Part shown: one piece after another, positions 48,621-61,369 of the stretch
Position numbering within the stretch: position 1 is the first letter of the stretch
How the letters are laid out: the number at the start of each line of letters is the position of its first letter
Source: Edolisoma coerulescens
Taxonomy: Eukaryota > Chordata > Aves > Passeriformes > Campephagidae
DNA length: 64,000 nt
Assembly: GCA_013397115.1 (NCBI GenBank)
Contig: VWZW01004119.1
Location: forward strand, 1,736,342 to 1,800,341
Direction of reading: 5' to 3'
The notes under the pieces: generated by a model
Seen by the model: only the letters and a program-made list of their open reading frames with translations
Database searches by the model: none
What the model was told of the DNA's origin: nothing
Made by a program: the position numbers and the translations under genes

Positions 48621-50470
48621 GTTCAGCTCAAGCAAAGGGCAATGTGCATTTGATTAAAGTCCACCCAAAGTCTTGAGCCTGGGAGTACTGAAGGGGAAAG
48701 CAAACGTGGTTTTTAAATCCCAGAAGACTTAGGTACACCCTGGGCGTGGGTCAGCTGGGATTTTTTTATAAGAAAAAAAAAAAAAAAGTAGGGCTAGATT
48801 GACTGGAAAGTTTAAAACTCGGGGAGGAAAAAGCCCCATGCCTAGGAATATCTGTTGTAGGAATTCATACCTTGAAAAGCACTGTTGATAAGATACAGAT
48901 AAAATCTTTCCTTGCTTAGAGTAAATGCCACTTAATTTTGTAAGTTCATTTGATTTGTAAGTTCAATCTTTTTAGAGATTATTTCCCTCCTACGTTGTTA
49001 GCACCTTTGTTTCCCCACACGCAGCACCAGGAAAATAACAAGCAATATGAAATTTGTAAAAATATCAGTCAGCCTGATGGCCCTTAGTTGATTGTATCCG
49101 TAATCTCCGTGGGCAGACATGCCATTTCATGGGATCCGATCAATAAGGCAGCAGCAGCAGCCTGGGAGCTCCAGCAGGGTGTTAATAAATCCCACTTTTC
49201 CAGGGAGCTATATATGAACTCAACGTTGGAGTCACTTGGAGTTTGGTGAGCTGATCAATGGCAGGGTTGGACTCAAAAGCCAACTGAAAAGGGAGAGAAA
49301 TTATTCCTCTCCCACAAGTAGCACTGCCACGAGGAATATGAGAAATGTTACTGTGTCGTAGGACTTGCTGCACCAAGCAAAGGGTTTAAGTGTCAGCCTC
49401 CAAGCTTTGCTGGTGCTTGGCTGTGTGGAAGTTACAGGAATAAGTTCAAGTGACATATGTCAATCCCAAAGAGTTACTGCCATTTACACAGGCAAAGAAG
49501 AGGGGAAGATATTTCACATCGCAGCAGCACTCCAGGGAACTGCTCATCCCCGACTTTCTCCATCAGAGAAGATGTTTCTGCTGCACAATCTGTTAAAAAG
49601 GAGCAAGGAACAATTTTAGATGTTCCTAAGTGGATTTTTCCATGAGAAAGGTATGCACTGATGGGAAAGGTTGAATAGAAAATGATGGCTCTTCAATTCT
49701 AGTCCCAGTCTCACAGTGCCGCCGTTGTGCCCTGGCCTGGTGCTCCCCTCCCTGCTCATCAAACACGGCTGTTGCATGAGACGTGGGACAAAATGTCAGG
49801 AGATAAATTGGTACAGCTCTACCCGTGGGATCATGAGCACCATTCCTCTTCCCACTACCCTTCTGCCTCATTTACTGTGCTCTCTTTACTTTGTCTTATC
49901 TACCCCAATTAAGTATACAAAGATTAACCAGATCCAGCGTTGGAACTCGCAGTAGATGTGCTGTATGTGTGTTCTAAGGGGAAAAAGAGAAAAACCTTTC
50001 AAGCAAGCTGAAGTAACAGATGGAGAACCACCAAGATTGCTTTCCTCAGTTAGAAACTTTCTTACCCATGAAAAGTCTCAAAGGAAGGTGCAGAATTTAG
50101 ACTTTTTGGGTTAAAAGGACGTGATATCACCATTGCAAACACTACTGCGTTTGAAAAGGAGCGATGGAAATGTTTCCTCTGGGTGGAGAAGGGCTCAGCT
50201 GAGGGGGTTTGCTGGGTGATGATAGTTACACTCTGGGATGCATCTTGTCTTCTGTATCCTGGGGGAAAAGTGCATCCTTCTCATCTCGACCTGCCTGCGA
50301 CCACGATATTTTCCTTGTGGTTAAACAAAGGATATTTTTTAGCTGATACTCTGTGTGGTGAAACCACAGTTTCATTTTTGTGAAGCCAGCTGGATTCTTC
50401 TGGTACATCCAGCTGTTCCAGCAGAATTTTGTGCCCATGGAAACAAGTTTTGGAAACATTAACTGAAAAA

Positions 50471-50506
50471 CTGAAAATGTCTGGTTTCCTGAAAATGTCT
50501 CTGGCC
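50471..50506 (+). repeat. 18-bp imperfect tandem duplication
   Basis: The twelve bases CTGAAAATGTCT recur exactly at 50471 and 50489, with diverged six-base remainders (GGTTTC and CTGGCC). It is a two-copy local duplication. Confidence 0.75.
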
Positions 50507-52430
50507 TGATAACCAAAAAGAGGAAGGGCACAAAGTGCTGTGTCTAGTGGTAATTTAACAGAAACTATGGGGGTATATACATGTAAGTAATTTCTGCCTT
50601 AGGCAATTTCTTGTTAGCATTCACTAAAGTGTTTTCCCCGGGATTTTTTTGCAGAGGACAAAATACAAGTGTTGAGTGGTTTTGTAGATTGATATTTTAA
50701 ACCCAAGCCGCTTTACTTGGATGCACTGGATCATGTAGGGTGTTTTATCTCTGGTAAGGAGTCTGTTCCTGTGCCCAGCAAAGTCAAAGAAAGAACTTCC
50801 ATTGATCTGACAGAGTTATTTTTAGGATGAGATAATTATGAGGAGGTAGATGAGTGAAAAAATTAATAATTATTTATGCATAAACATGATTATAAATTTA
50901 AAATTAATGTTCTAATTATATTCTTTTCATATTCTGAGATATTAATTTTAAATTCACTGCTTTGGTGATTAATCTTGCCTTAAATAAATCTGCCAAAATA
51001 CGAAACCCAGGGAACACAAAGGGACAAGAATGGAGGCAAAAGGAATTCTTTTAACTATGTGGATATTTATAAAACGGTTCCAGCTCTGGCACTTAGCTAA
51101 CATTAGGATTTTTTCTCTCTCAGGGTCTGTTTTGCCTTGTTTATACACTTGCTGGTTGATTCCTAGGTGAAGGCAATGGGAGTTTTTCCATTAACTCCAC
51201 TGAACTATGAAACAGGCACCGTGTGTCACTGCAGCCATCAGCCCATCAGTTTAGGCACAGTGTCTTCTTTTTTTTGAATGAAACAAAATAATAACTCTGC
51301 AGGGCAGCTGATCACCTTATTATTTTCCATAAATCCACATTACTGTCGCGGACAGGAACTGCCTCTCTGCCAGAGAAGAGATTCAATTAAAAGGCTGCCA
51401 GAACAAACGTACCTGTCCTGCATCCCAAAGTCAGACACGTTTGGTTCCACGAAACACCAGAGCAGCTTTCTCAGATGGAGTCCCTCTGCTTGAAATGTCT
51501 TCCCACCATTTTTACAGAGTTTGCTTGAGGAATCAACAGCTGAAGTGTGTTTTACTGCCCTGATGAATCACAGCTCACTTATTCTTTATCTAGACAGAGA
51601 TCATGTCATCATAGGATAGAGTTTTTCACTACAGATGATAACAGAGCTTTCATTTTGCCAAATTTGTACAAAAAGTATCTAAATGTGTTACCTCTTGTTT
51701 AGTGTAGAAGCTCTCTAGTCCCTCATTACAAGATGTCACAGTTCTAGGTGGGATCATGGTGGAGGATTCCAACAATCAAAAAATATAAAAAGTAAGTTAG
51801 TTTGGTCAGAAACCACCCCTAAACTGGGAGGATTTGTTCAGGTGCCCTGCACTTCCAAAAAGGGTCTATTTCTTATGTGTTCCCATGGTCTTACTTGGAA
51901 ATAAAAACCAAACAGAATATTCAAATCAGAAATTCTCCTTAAGCCTTTCCCCTATTACTGATGGGGGAATATGTTTAGAGGGTATTTTAATTATTTACTG
52001 CCAGTATAATAAAAGTGCGTCAAGGTCATCTCTTTAAAAGCTTGTATTCAAAAAAAAGTTTCACCTTTTTATTTAATTACGTTAATGAGAGTAAAATTTT
52101 TGCACCTTAAGCCAAAACTTAGAAGACTGATACAGCACCTGATTTCTTTTTTGAATATTATTTATCTTTTCTACTTGTTGCTAAGGTTTTTTTCAGGGTT
52201 ACAGACATTGGTCACCTCTTCCAGTAGCCTTTTCTTTCTTATGTGCAATATCTAAGGGCAGCATAAATGCTCCCTGAAATCTCACATTTAGTTATTCACT
52301 TTGATGTTTTTAGTAGGCTGTTCAATACTAAACTCTGTTTTGTTGTTTTACAGCAACAAAAAAGTCATGTAATCAACTTTTTCCACATTAACTGATCTCA
52401 TAGTTCTTGATTCTGTAGCTCCTTAGCTAT

Positions 52431-52490
52431 TATAGAATGGTTTGGGTTGGGGGGGACCTTAAAGATCATCTCATTCCAATCCCCTGCCAT
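52431..52490 (-). mobile_element. CR1: CR1 3' terminal fragment (about 60 bp), antisense
   Basis: Read on the minus strand this is ATGGCAGGGGATTGGAATGA, then the GATGATCTTTAAGGTCC block, then CCAACCCAAACCATTCTATA. That is the extreme 3' end of a CR1 LINE. Only one terminal octamer remains. The copy is 5'-truncated at about 52490, inside the CCATGGCAGGGG block. Confidence 0.9.
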
Positions 52491-55400
52491 CAAATCAAAT
52501 GAGCTTCTGTTTAGTAAGAAAATCTGCCTTTGAGGCTTCATAGCAAAGTCAGACCAGTGCAGACCTCATTTCTTCTTGGTGCAAGTGTCCAAGAGCAAAA
52601 GAGGACAGGGGTTGGGAGTGGTTGTATAACAGAAAAGAGAAACTGCAGGTAGATTTAAAAAAAAAAAAAAAGTAATAATGTTGGGATGAGTTGCATCTAG
52701 GATCAGGATATTTAGAGGGAAAAGTGTAATGGTTCTGCCTCAAGGAGAACTTGAGGAAATCTTTCTACAGCAATGTGCATCAGCATAAAACAGAGTTTGA
52801 TGTCAAGGGATGCCAGTAATTGTGCCATTACCAGTGCTGAATGACAGGCAATTTAAAGCTAAGCCCACATATTGATGGGGGCATGTGAGCTTCCCTGCCC
52901 TGGGTACCTTGGGGAGTGATGAGAATGTGAGGAACATCCCGGCCTCTTCCTCAAAGGACTCTCTCTCTTAGGAGTAATTAGGCACAGGGAGGTTAGGGAG
53001 GTGTAATGACCTTTTTTTCCCTGTGCCCACGGTGCAGGAGGGATTCTGCCCTAAGCCAAACACGGTCCCTCAGGAAGCCTTTTCGAGGTGGGTTTCTAGC
53101 AGTGTGGCTGGCTCCCAGCCTTCCAGAAAGCCTTGGACACAGCAGGTATTTTCCTACTGCTTGCCTGCTGTCTCATTTTCAAAGCTACGGCAGAACTGGA
53201 GACACGGTTTGAGGAAAATCAGTTTAGACCCAAGACAATTTAAAATAGTTTTAAGAGTAAAAAGCAGTGAAGAGCCTGTGTTGATCCCGTTGTAAAAGGT
53301 TTGTATGTCGTATCTGCCATGAGCTCCACTAAGTTTTCATTTCTCTAAACTTCTGGCAGTAATTTTTTTTTTTTTTACAGAAAGAGCAGAAAAAATCTCC
53401 TCCAGCAATATATAGATATTTTTATCCCAGCAAATGCCTAATGGTATGAGGATTTCTTTGATGACATGAAAGATTTATTTAATGCTGTTTTATCCTTTCG
53501 TAGCCCATCCAAGGAAAACAACGCTGGTATTTGTGGATTGCATTTGATGTTGGGGGTTTTGCCTCCTGAAGTGCCATTGCAGTGTGTGTGAGTGAAGCCG
53601 ACAAAGTTCTCGACTTTTTTACACCTTCCTAAAATTATACAGAAAACAGGGCAATGTTATTTAAGAGTAACAGCACATGGAAAACCTGAAGGAGTGAGCG
53701 AGCTGGGGTCTCCTTGGGGGATGATTCCCTTTACCCCTGTCCCTACAACATTGTGGAAGACAGGAATTCTGCGTGAGCTTTGCCTCTGTCCAGAATCTCC
53801 TCTCCTGCTCTGGGGTTTCTCTGCCAGGAAACTGCGACTCTACCAACTGTTAGAGAAACAAAAGCTCTTTCCAGCTCACGTCACCCAGAAATAACCTGCT
53901 GTCCAAAGTCCTTCCTAGCCCAGCTCTCCGCGCTCTATTTTAACGTCCCACCCCAGTTCTGTGGGGAAGATCCTAAATCTGCCAGGTATTTTTTTTCCTG
54001 CAGGCCTGGCCTGGAGCACCCTGCGGGCTGGGCTGCAGGATGCTGTGCCACGGCCTCCTTTCAAAGCACAGGGCACAGAGGCTGCTGCAGAGAGAGGTCA
54101 GAGCACTTTGTGCCCAGAGATCCAAGGGAAATGCAGCTTCAGACGCTCTCAAACACAAAATCTTGCAAAGGCTTTCATTGCAACAGATATGTAATATCTC
54201 AATTTTATTCTGAAGCTGTCAGACAATAAAATAACAATGAGTCCCTGGCCTGATAATCACATTGCAAGCAGAAGGTAACAGAGAAAAAATACTTTCATTT
54301 CTCAGGAAAAAAGTCTGAGTATGCTGGTTATATGCTGACATCTAGAAATCCTCAAGGAGCAGCCAGTAGACACTAGAGGGCAAAATGTGGGATTGCCCAT
54401 TTAGTTTAGAGAGAGCTGGTTTTAAGACAAATAGTGATATGAAATTATATGCACAGTGCAATGTAGTGACAGGCTTCCTGAGGTGTATTCTGCAGAAAAT
54501 ATTTTGTTTGTGTTATCTGTGTCATAGACAGAGCAGAGTGTGGGACCGTGGGTGCAGATCCATTCCTGGACTTGGCTCAGAAAAATAGGTACAAGAATTT
54601 TGTTTGATCAGACCTGTCCAAATTCCTGCTGTAATCATTGTTCTCTCCTTAAATTAGAGTTTCCATAGCAGCAAACATAATATTATTAATTTGTAGGAGA
54701 GGTAAGTGAAACACCAAAAATTACTCGAAAATTTGTAATACTATTTTATTTAAACTTCCTCTGATCAGAAACAGCTTCCAGGGGATTTGTTAATGCATTT
54801 TCAAATACACCTTTAAAACTTTCTTATTTAGTTTTAGCAACTAAATGCATTAGTTCCACCAGAACAGAATATATCCCCCAGATACTCTGAACCCTGGAGC
54901 TCCCCTCCCTCATGCATTGGTGAGAAACTTGGTGTTGGGAACTTGGAGATCACGGATGACACTATTCCAGCTACCTACATCAAAATTTCTTGATTGCTTT
55001 ACAGACTTGGCTTACTTTGCAAATCCCGCAAGTACATTTCAATCAAGCTTGAATTTGACTTAAAAATAAAAATATTTCATCCAAGAAATTGGATTTTTCA
55101 ATTTATTATAACTTTAAAAAAGATTCAAGCTAGTGTGGATGACCCAATATAGTATGACTGTGATGTTTTAAAAATCATCAAAGCAATTCTTTCTTATCAT
55201 GTGAATTTGCTTGCAAGTTTGACCTTACTTGCTACATTTTCTACATGTACTGGAGTGCTTTAACCACATCATTTCCAGTAATCTTTCATGGCTGCAGCTC
55301 TACTTAGAAAGTCAGATGGATAATAACATTTCATTGATGTCCCTTTTCTTTATATCAAACTAATCTGAAAAGTGAATGCATTGAAGTTACAGGAAAAATT

Positions 55401-55916
55401 GAAGGTGAAGCAACAGCTCTTTATTCCTATGGAAATTATTTATGATTTTTCTATACATCTCACAAGTTAAAAGGGGCAGCAGACAGAATGATGTTCCTCT
55501 CTTCATCTGTGAAATTCAGGAAATGATAGCTCTTATTTGTGTAATCTTAGCGCTGTTGTAGAGAATCGATTGCTGTACGAACTGTACAAGTTACACTCTG
55601 GCATTTCCACCACAGATAAATCAAAATAAGGCTCTTCTGCACATCGGAGTGAGACTCGGAAGAACAGATGACAGAAGTTATTAAGGCTGTGAATCAAGTT
55701 TGAAGGGGCTGTGATTCCACCAACATACAGAGAAGTGGTTTCTGAGGTTTCTAGATAAGATTTTTTCTTGTTGATCAAAGTTCCGAAAACAAAGTAGAAA
55801 AAGTAAACTCTTGTTTTATTCAATGGTTCTGGCTCTTTATTCTAAAATTATTCTTCTTGTCATTGTGTGGGACCCCAACACTGGTGGTTAAAGTCCTTCA
55901 CTTACCAAGGATCCCT
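52491..55916. other. Noncoding DNA, no gene recognised
   Basis: No gene is recognised except the weak exon candidate at 53381-53443. A GC-richer pocket at 53690-54140 gives overlapping frames on both strands (for example 53780-54229 plus, 149 codons) without domain motifs. An A15 tract lies at 52657-52671. Confidence 0.55.
53381..53443 (+). other. Candidate micro-exon (unproven), 63 nt
   Basis: A T14 tract (53363-53376) followed by ACAG (53377-53380) makes a very strong acceptor-like site, and GTATGA at 53444 is a fair donor. The enclosed 63 bases are exactly 21 codons in a phase 0-0 open frame beginning KEQKKSPPAIYRYF and ending CLM. A stop follows immediately in the would-be intron. The T tract may be only a homopolymer, and no protein family is recognised, so confidence is low. 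Confidence 0.13.
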
Positions 55917-56272
55917 GAATCATGGAATAGTTTGTGTTGGAAGGGACCTTGAAGCTCATCTCATTCCACCCCCTGCCATGGCAGGGACACTTTCCACTAC
56001 CCCAGGTTGCTCCAAGCCCCATCCAGCCTGGCCTTGGACACTTCCAGGGATGGGGCAGCCGCAGCTTCTCTGGGCACCCTGTGCCAAGCCCTCACCACCC
56101 TCACAGGGAAAAAAATTCTTCTTGCTACATAATCCCCTGCTCTCTGTCAGTTTGAGGCCATTCCCCCTTGTCCTGTCACTCCAGGCCCTTGCCAAAGCCC
56201 CTCTCCAGCTTTCTTGGAGCCCTTTTAGATGCTGGAAGGTGTCTTAAGTTCTCCCCAGAGCCTTCATTTCTC
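55917..56272 (-). mobile_element. CR1: CR1 retrotransposon, 5'-truncated, antisense
   Basis: On the minus strand it runs from a GAGAAATGAAGGCTCTGGGG block (about 56272) through CCTTCCAGCATCTAAAAGGG, GACAGGACAAGGGGGAATGG, the TTTTTTTCCCTGTGAGGGTG block, GAGAAGCTGCGGCTGCCCCA, the GGAAGTGTCCAAGGCCAGG block and GGTCCCTTCCAACACAAACT to terminal octamers (CCATGATT, 55917-55924). It keeps the end of ORF2-derived sequence plus the 3' UTR and has no intact frame. Open frames across it on both strands (for example 55867-56247 plus) are by-products. It is about 350 bases, the second longest CR1 copy here, and in the opposite orientation to the copies at 3.2, 15.7, 35.1 and 43.1 kb. Confidence 0.95.
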
Positions 56273-57915
56273 AAAGCCATGTAAAAGAATATCAAGGAAT
56301 GTGTTATCAAAAATTCAGATTAACACAGCCTTGATCATCTCCTCAGACACTCTTCTCTTTTTTCCTCTGTGTTGCTGGCCCCAAGATACAAAAACCCACA
56401 GCTTTTTTATAAAACTCAGATGCAAAGTGATAGGAGCTGAAGGTTTTGAATGGGGAAGTTTAAAACCATGAGCTCTGGCAAACAGCACTCTCCGTACAGT
56501 GTTTTATACTTACCATTTTTACTTAATGTGTGGGTTCAGTCTTTGGAATAGCTTTAAGTGTTATAATTACAGCTCTGCTGAGTGCATAGGGCTTAAGGCC
56601 ACAGCTCTTGAGCCACGGTACCTATGAACCTGGTGTCTGCACAGGGTGTGACCCCATTAGCTGGGCAGAGCTGAGTGCATTTGAGTCACAACTGTGCTTT
56701 GGGGAAATCTTCGTCTTATTCCAATATAATTAAGGAAATCCAGGCCACTGTGGTTCAACACAGAGTGTTTTATGCTCACTCGAGTAGCATTACAGGGAAT
56801 TGCTGAAGAGGTGTATTAAATTCTCAAGGATTGTAATCTGCGACTTTGATTGCCAAGCAAAACACCGAGACGGATATTTGATGTCTTGAATGTCACATTT
56901 TTCCACTTGTAAAGATGGTATTGTCAAACAGGATAATTCACTCTTCTGCACAAACAAGTTCTGTAAATGGAGTTTGTGTGTAATAACTATTTAATATATC
57001 AAATCTTCCTACACTGCACGTTCTTGGCAGCTCAACTGGTGCTCCCGGGACGGGCCAGCTGTGACTGCAGTGGGAACAGGCAGCCTGTGCAGCGTGACCA
57101 GGAGCACACCCTCTGTGCTGGCCACTCAGGCTGGGGGAGACAGGCCACATCCCAAGCTAGGGCTTTACTCTTTGGATCTTTGTGCAGCAAGAGAGGAGTG
57201 AAATTCTGCATCGTTTGCATGTCTCAGAGGACAGAATGGAAATTCCCACTAGAACAAGGTCAGGATGATAAAAGCGACATGAAAGAGGGTCTTTTGAGAA
57301 GGATGGCATTGAGAATCTTGGGCTTTAGAAGGAGAAAAATGTCTCAGGGAGTTGGTAATGGGACACAGATTATATTTCCTATAGGTCACTGTCTCTGTTC
57401 CTGCTCGGATCAGTGGTGGTGGCTGAACATCACAAGGAGCCAGTGGCTGGGTTAGGCCTGCGCTGTGAATGTGCCGACTGTTCCAGGCTGGTTTCTTGTG
57501 GGATTATTCACATCTCAGAAATGCCATCTTGACTCTGACTAACTGCTGTCCCCATTAGCACTGTAAACAAGGAGGTCAAGGACCCAGCTGGAACAAAGGC
57601 TGAGCTATTGCCTCCTTTCAGGCTACGCTGAGCCTGGGAGCTCACAGGGAAGATACAGTCCCTCTGTAGAGAGATTTCCATCTGCAAGGCACTCTTCTTG
57701 AAGGGCTCAAATGTCCAGCCGCACATAAGAACTCATTAGAAATTAAAATAATGTGATTAAGAGTTTAAAAATGAGTAGTTCAGGCTCTTACAGAGAGAAC
57801 AAGCAGTGTATACCTAAGAGAAAAACTGCAGCATTATTTTGAGGATTGTTTTCTGCCTCAGCCTGAAAGAGTTCTTCAAAAAATGATAATAGTATTTACA
57901 TTTCTTATTTTATAT

Positions 57916-57951
57916 ATTTCTAATCCCATACATTTCTAATCCCATACATTT
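57916..57951 (+). repeat. 16-bp exact tandem duplication
   Basis: ATTTCTAATCCCATAC occurs twice in perfect tandem (57916-57931 and 57932-57947), followed by ATTT of a third copy. Identity of the copies suggests a recent event. Confidence 0.9.
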
Positions 57952-59006
57952 GCATGGACATTAGGTGCTGAAATACATTTAATCTCATTCTCTCCTCCTC
58001 AAACAGAATCTGTGCTTCATGACCCAGTGATTCCCTGATGGAAAACTGACTGACACCTTTTAAAGTGAGAACCACTTTGAATCTTCCTGTCTCTAAACTC
58101 TGATTTGCTGAATGAGAGAAATTGTGTGTTAAAACTTAAAAAATTGGAGGGAACACCATCCTTTTAATTTCCAGCCTAATGATGTTATCATCCCTTTGGG
58201 TTGCTCCAAGAGCACGTAGTGATTAATGAGTTAAGTAAGAAATAATGAGCATTTATTTTTCCAGTTGCACCGTTTTACTGGAACACAGAACAAATGCTGC
58301 TTATCCACTCAACTCTGAGAAGTAAATTAAATGCTTCTACCTCCAAACCTCAATGGTAATAATATTTATCTCACAGGGATGCCGATACAGACATTGAACA
58401 CTGCAAAGGATTAGCTGTTGGGTGTTTGGAAAGGACCTGAGTGCTGCACAGCCCAGCACCCCAGCATCCTTTAGTATCCACAGCCCCAGGGCAGTGCTCC
58501 TTGTCCTTATCAATTGCCCCAGGAGAGATAAGAGCTGGAAATGGAGTCAGCAGGGCCACACTGCCCCAGGGCCGAAGAGTAAATTAGGATCTGGAGGCAA
58601 AGGGTCAGCAGGACCCTGCCACTTTCACAGACAAAACCAGCTCGGGATGGAGCCCAGGGATCCCCATCCCACTCAGGAATGAGCTCCGGGATCACAATTA
58701 GCATTTTGTCTTCTGTGTTGCAGAGAGCAGCGCTTCTCTCAGCTCTCTGCTCTGGGGGACCCAGCTGGGAAAGTTTGTGCCTCTGCACACAAGAATATCT
58801 ACTTGAATCCATGGAGCTGTTCCTCATCGGTGCTGTGCCTGCACAGCTGGATGATATTTTGGGCAGTTTCATAGGAGAAAAAAAATGTAGGGTTAGGATT
58901 TTTTTGGACCCATTTTGGATCTCATTCACAGCTGGCGTGCTGATGGACAATGCCAAGAGGGATGTGGATGTTCCCTGGTAGTGGCATGATGGCATAATCT
59001 CTTTGA

Positions 59007-59018
59007 TTAATTAATTAA
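59007..59018. other. TTAATTAATTAA palindrome
   Basis: This is a 12-base palindrome made of overlapping TTAATTAA words, which are homeodomain-type core sites. It could arise by chance in AT-rich DNA. Confidence 0.6.
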
Positions 59019-59530
59019 ACTCCATTGGAAGCTGACTGGGTTTATGGTGTACTTTTATCTCTGCTGCCCTTCCTGGGACCTTGTCCAAGATGATGGGGTC
59101 TTACAAGGAGCTGTCAACCCAAGCCTTACTATTCCTAGAGGAAATATATGATAACTTACACCTTGGCAGTGCCATCCTCGAACTTGAACACTTCCTTCCT
59201 CCTGATTGTTACTCTTTCTTCTCCCTGTCCTATCCAGCCTTACCTGGGTGTTTAAAGATACGTGACATAAACCTGATTCTCTTGGTTTCAGGGTAATTAG
59301 CAATATATTGGGCCTGTATGGTTTTAGAAGGAAGCCTTAGGTAAGAAGTATAATATCAACATAAAGTCTAATTTTTCTGTCAGTGTTATTTTGAAGTGAT
59401 TCAGTATGTGTGTCTGCAATGTGACTAGAAGGTTGATAAAGTAATTACCGTTTTTATGAATCTTGGAGTTATTATTCCCTTAGTACAAGCCCTTGTAACT
59501 TGTCAGCTTCAGGGGGATCATTCATCACAA

Positions 59531-59544
59531 TTTTTTTTTTTTTT
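59531..59544. repeat. T14 homopolymer
   Basis: A T14 run lies in AT-rich DNA. No antisense retroposed body is recognised on its right side. Confidence 0.85.
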
Positions 59545-61258
59545 AATGGTGACATGATATGAAAATGGCTTATGCAAGAAAATTCACCTTACATGTTCTA
59601 ATAACTGCTTTCAATTTGTTCTTCCCATCAGCACCATTAATATGCAAATACAATACAAAATTATGATGTCAAATCATAGACCTAATCAGTATAATTCTAC
59701 TTTGTGTATGATATTTGCTATTATTCTAGAAAAATGCAAAATACATGAAAAAAAAATTATGAGCCTAATCGTTGTTCACCAAAAGAATGACAAAAGACAG
59801 GAGAAATGGAAAAATTAATTTTGTAAAAAAGAACTATTCCTCTGGGTCAGCCACTGGCAGGTGTCCTTTTTAGACAGCCAAAATGTATCAATAAGATCCC
59901 TGGAAAGCAATAGTTTGTTATGTATTTGTTTTCTGTTGAATCAGAAGATCATGTTGACCCTCAGATTTGTGATGTTGTCTGATTTGCTCTGGACTATTTT
60001 GCAATATATTTAAATAAATTTGTTTTTAAAATAATAGTCCCGTTTGACTGGGGCAGTAACACATAGTCTGTTATAAAATTTGTATTTATTTTTAAATTTT
60101 AACTGCTCCCTACATATGAAAATTCTAAAGTATTCAGATAAATGCTAACTTGTATCTATCTTTAATCAGTGAAAAGAAATTTCAAGGAAACTGGACAGGG
60201 TGTATGCACAGAATGAGTGCAGATGGCGCAGAATTAACATGTAAAAAAAAAAACCCTGAAAAAATATGAGAAGAAGAAAAACAGTGTTTCCACCTGCTAA
60301 TTTGAGTTGTCCGTCCCTGGGCTCTATGAATCCACAGGCTGTGGTGTAAAAGTAATTTGTTAGAAATATCAATAGGCAGTCATAAAAAGTGAAGACAAAA
60401 ACAAGAGTGGAAAACCAGCCATTAACCAGGGTTCTGGCAGCCTGCTGCTTTCCAAATGTACAGACCCACAAAACCCCATCCTGATGATGTGTGACTTGGA
60501 CCCTTAAAAGGGTTTTTTGGAGGGGTAAGAAAAACAGCACAAGAAAGGCAGTGCATTAGGTAATATTACTGGAAAGCTGGGTGAACTTAGAATCAATTTT
60601 ATTTTAACACCGTATATTAATATAATTTCCAGTCCAGTTTGTTTTGTTCTTTAATAGCCCCCCTGGCAGGTGAGCCTGCACATATCTATCATTTCCTTCT
60701 AAGCATCGTCTGATGGCAGTGATTATAACTTTATAAACTCCATCACTGGGTGCTCCCTGAGAGACCTAGACACTAATGGGAGATTTATGAAGTATTTAAG
60801 TACTTGCTCTAGAACTGAGATCCAACAACCACCCTTCAGCTGCTGATTTTTTGGCTAAAGGTTACCCAGACATCCAAATTCTGCACAAACCTCTCGTTAT
60901 TTTTGAACGAGGTACCGGGCTCTGAGGGGATGTAAGCTTCTCCCAGCTTTATAAAGCATGCAGATGCTGGGATCCTACACCGTTATAAAACATACTGGGA
61001 CCATGCCAGAAACTGGTTTATTTGCCCTGTTTCCTGCCAGAAAGCCCCAAGACCTGGCTGTGCTGCTGGAGGGAGGGAACGCTGCATATTCTAGGCAAAA
61101 CACTACAAAAAGCAGTGATTTCCCCTAAGACCCCCGTATTTAGACACACACCTTTGCAAGAGAGCAAGGTAGTTATGTATTTTTTAAATTTTATTTATAT
61201 TCTATCATACATTTTTTCCAAGACCATAGATAAAGCTGCAGTGCATCCTGCAGGATTT

Positions 61259-61262
<4 letters not shown>

Positions 61263-61291
<29 letters not shown>
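61263..61291. repeat. T29 homopolymer
   Basis: Twenty-nine consecutive T bases form the longest homopolymer in the window, and an N follows 28 bases later (61319). A poly(A) tail of an antisense retrocopy is possible, but the sequence to its right (61292 onward) matches no RNA or gene I recognise. Length is likely unreliable. Confidence 0.85.
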
Positions 61292-61293
<2 letters not shown>

Positions 61294-61323
61294 TAGTTTT
61301 AAATTTAGTGTCTGGTGTNAAGT

Positions 61324-61369
61324 TCAGGTCAGGTGTGATTATAAAGATAACTCAGGTCAGCTGTGATCA
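61324..61369 (+). repeat. Direct repeat of an 18-bp AGGTCA-containing unit
   Basis: TCAGGTCAGGTGTGATTA (61324-61341) and TCAGGTCAGCTGTGATCA (61352-61369) match at 16 of 18 positions and are separated by ten bases. Each contains AGGTCA, the nuclear-receptor half-site, with a 28-base period. It may be a degenerate two-copy minisatellite or a duplicated binding site. Confidence 0.65.

Larger units (their letters stand above)
43213..52430. other. Noncoding DNA, no gene recognised
   Basis: No gene is recognised. The longest frame (46068-46589, minus, 173 codons) runs through the N at 46563 and a poly-Lys/Phe artefact from a homopolymer, so it is rejected. GC-richer pockets lie at 45520-45660 and 46700-46910. 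The section 47100-48640 is AT-rich and non-repetitive and contains two candidate conserved elements listed separately. Confidence 0.55.

Noticed and set aside
55867..56247. 126-codon proline-rich frame, plus strand
   Set aside because: It lies almost wholly inside the antisense CR1 copy at 55917-56272.
56967..57455. 162-codon open frame, plus strand
   Set aside because: No motif; a minus-strand frame covers part of the same bases; no splice or start support.
58510..58995. 161-codon open frame, minus strand
   Set aside because: Overlapped by plus-strand frames of 86 and 100 codons; no domain recognised.
60166..60540. Hydrophobic 124-codon minus-strand frame that could look like a membrane protein
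   Set aside because: Phe/Leu richness follows from A-rich plus-strand DNA; no positive-inside pattern or family resemblance.
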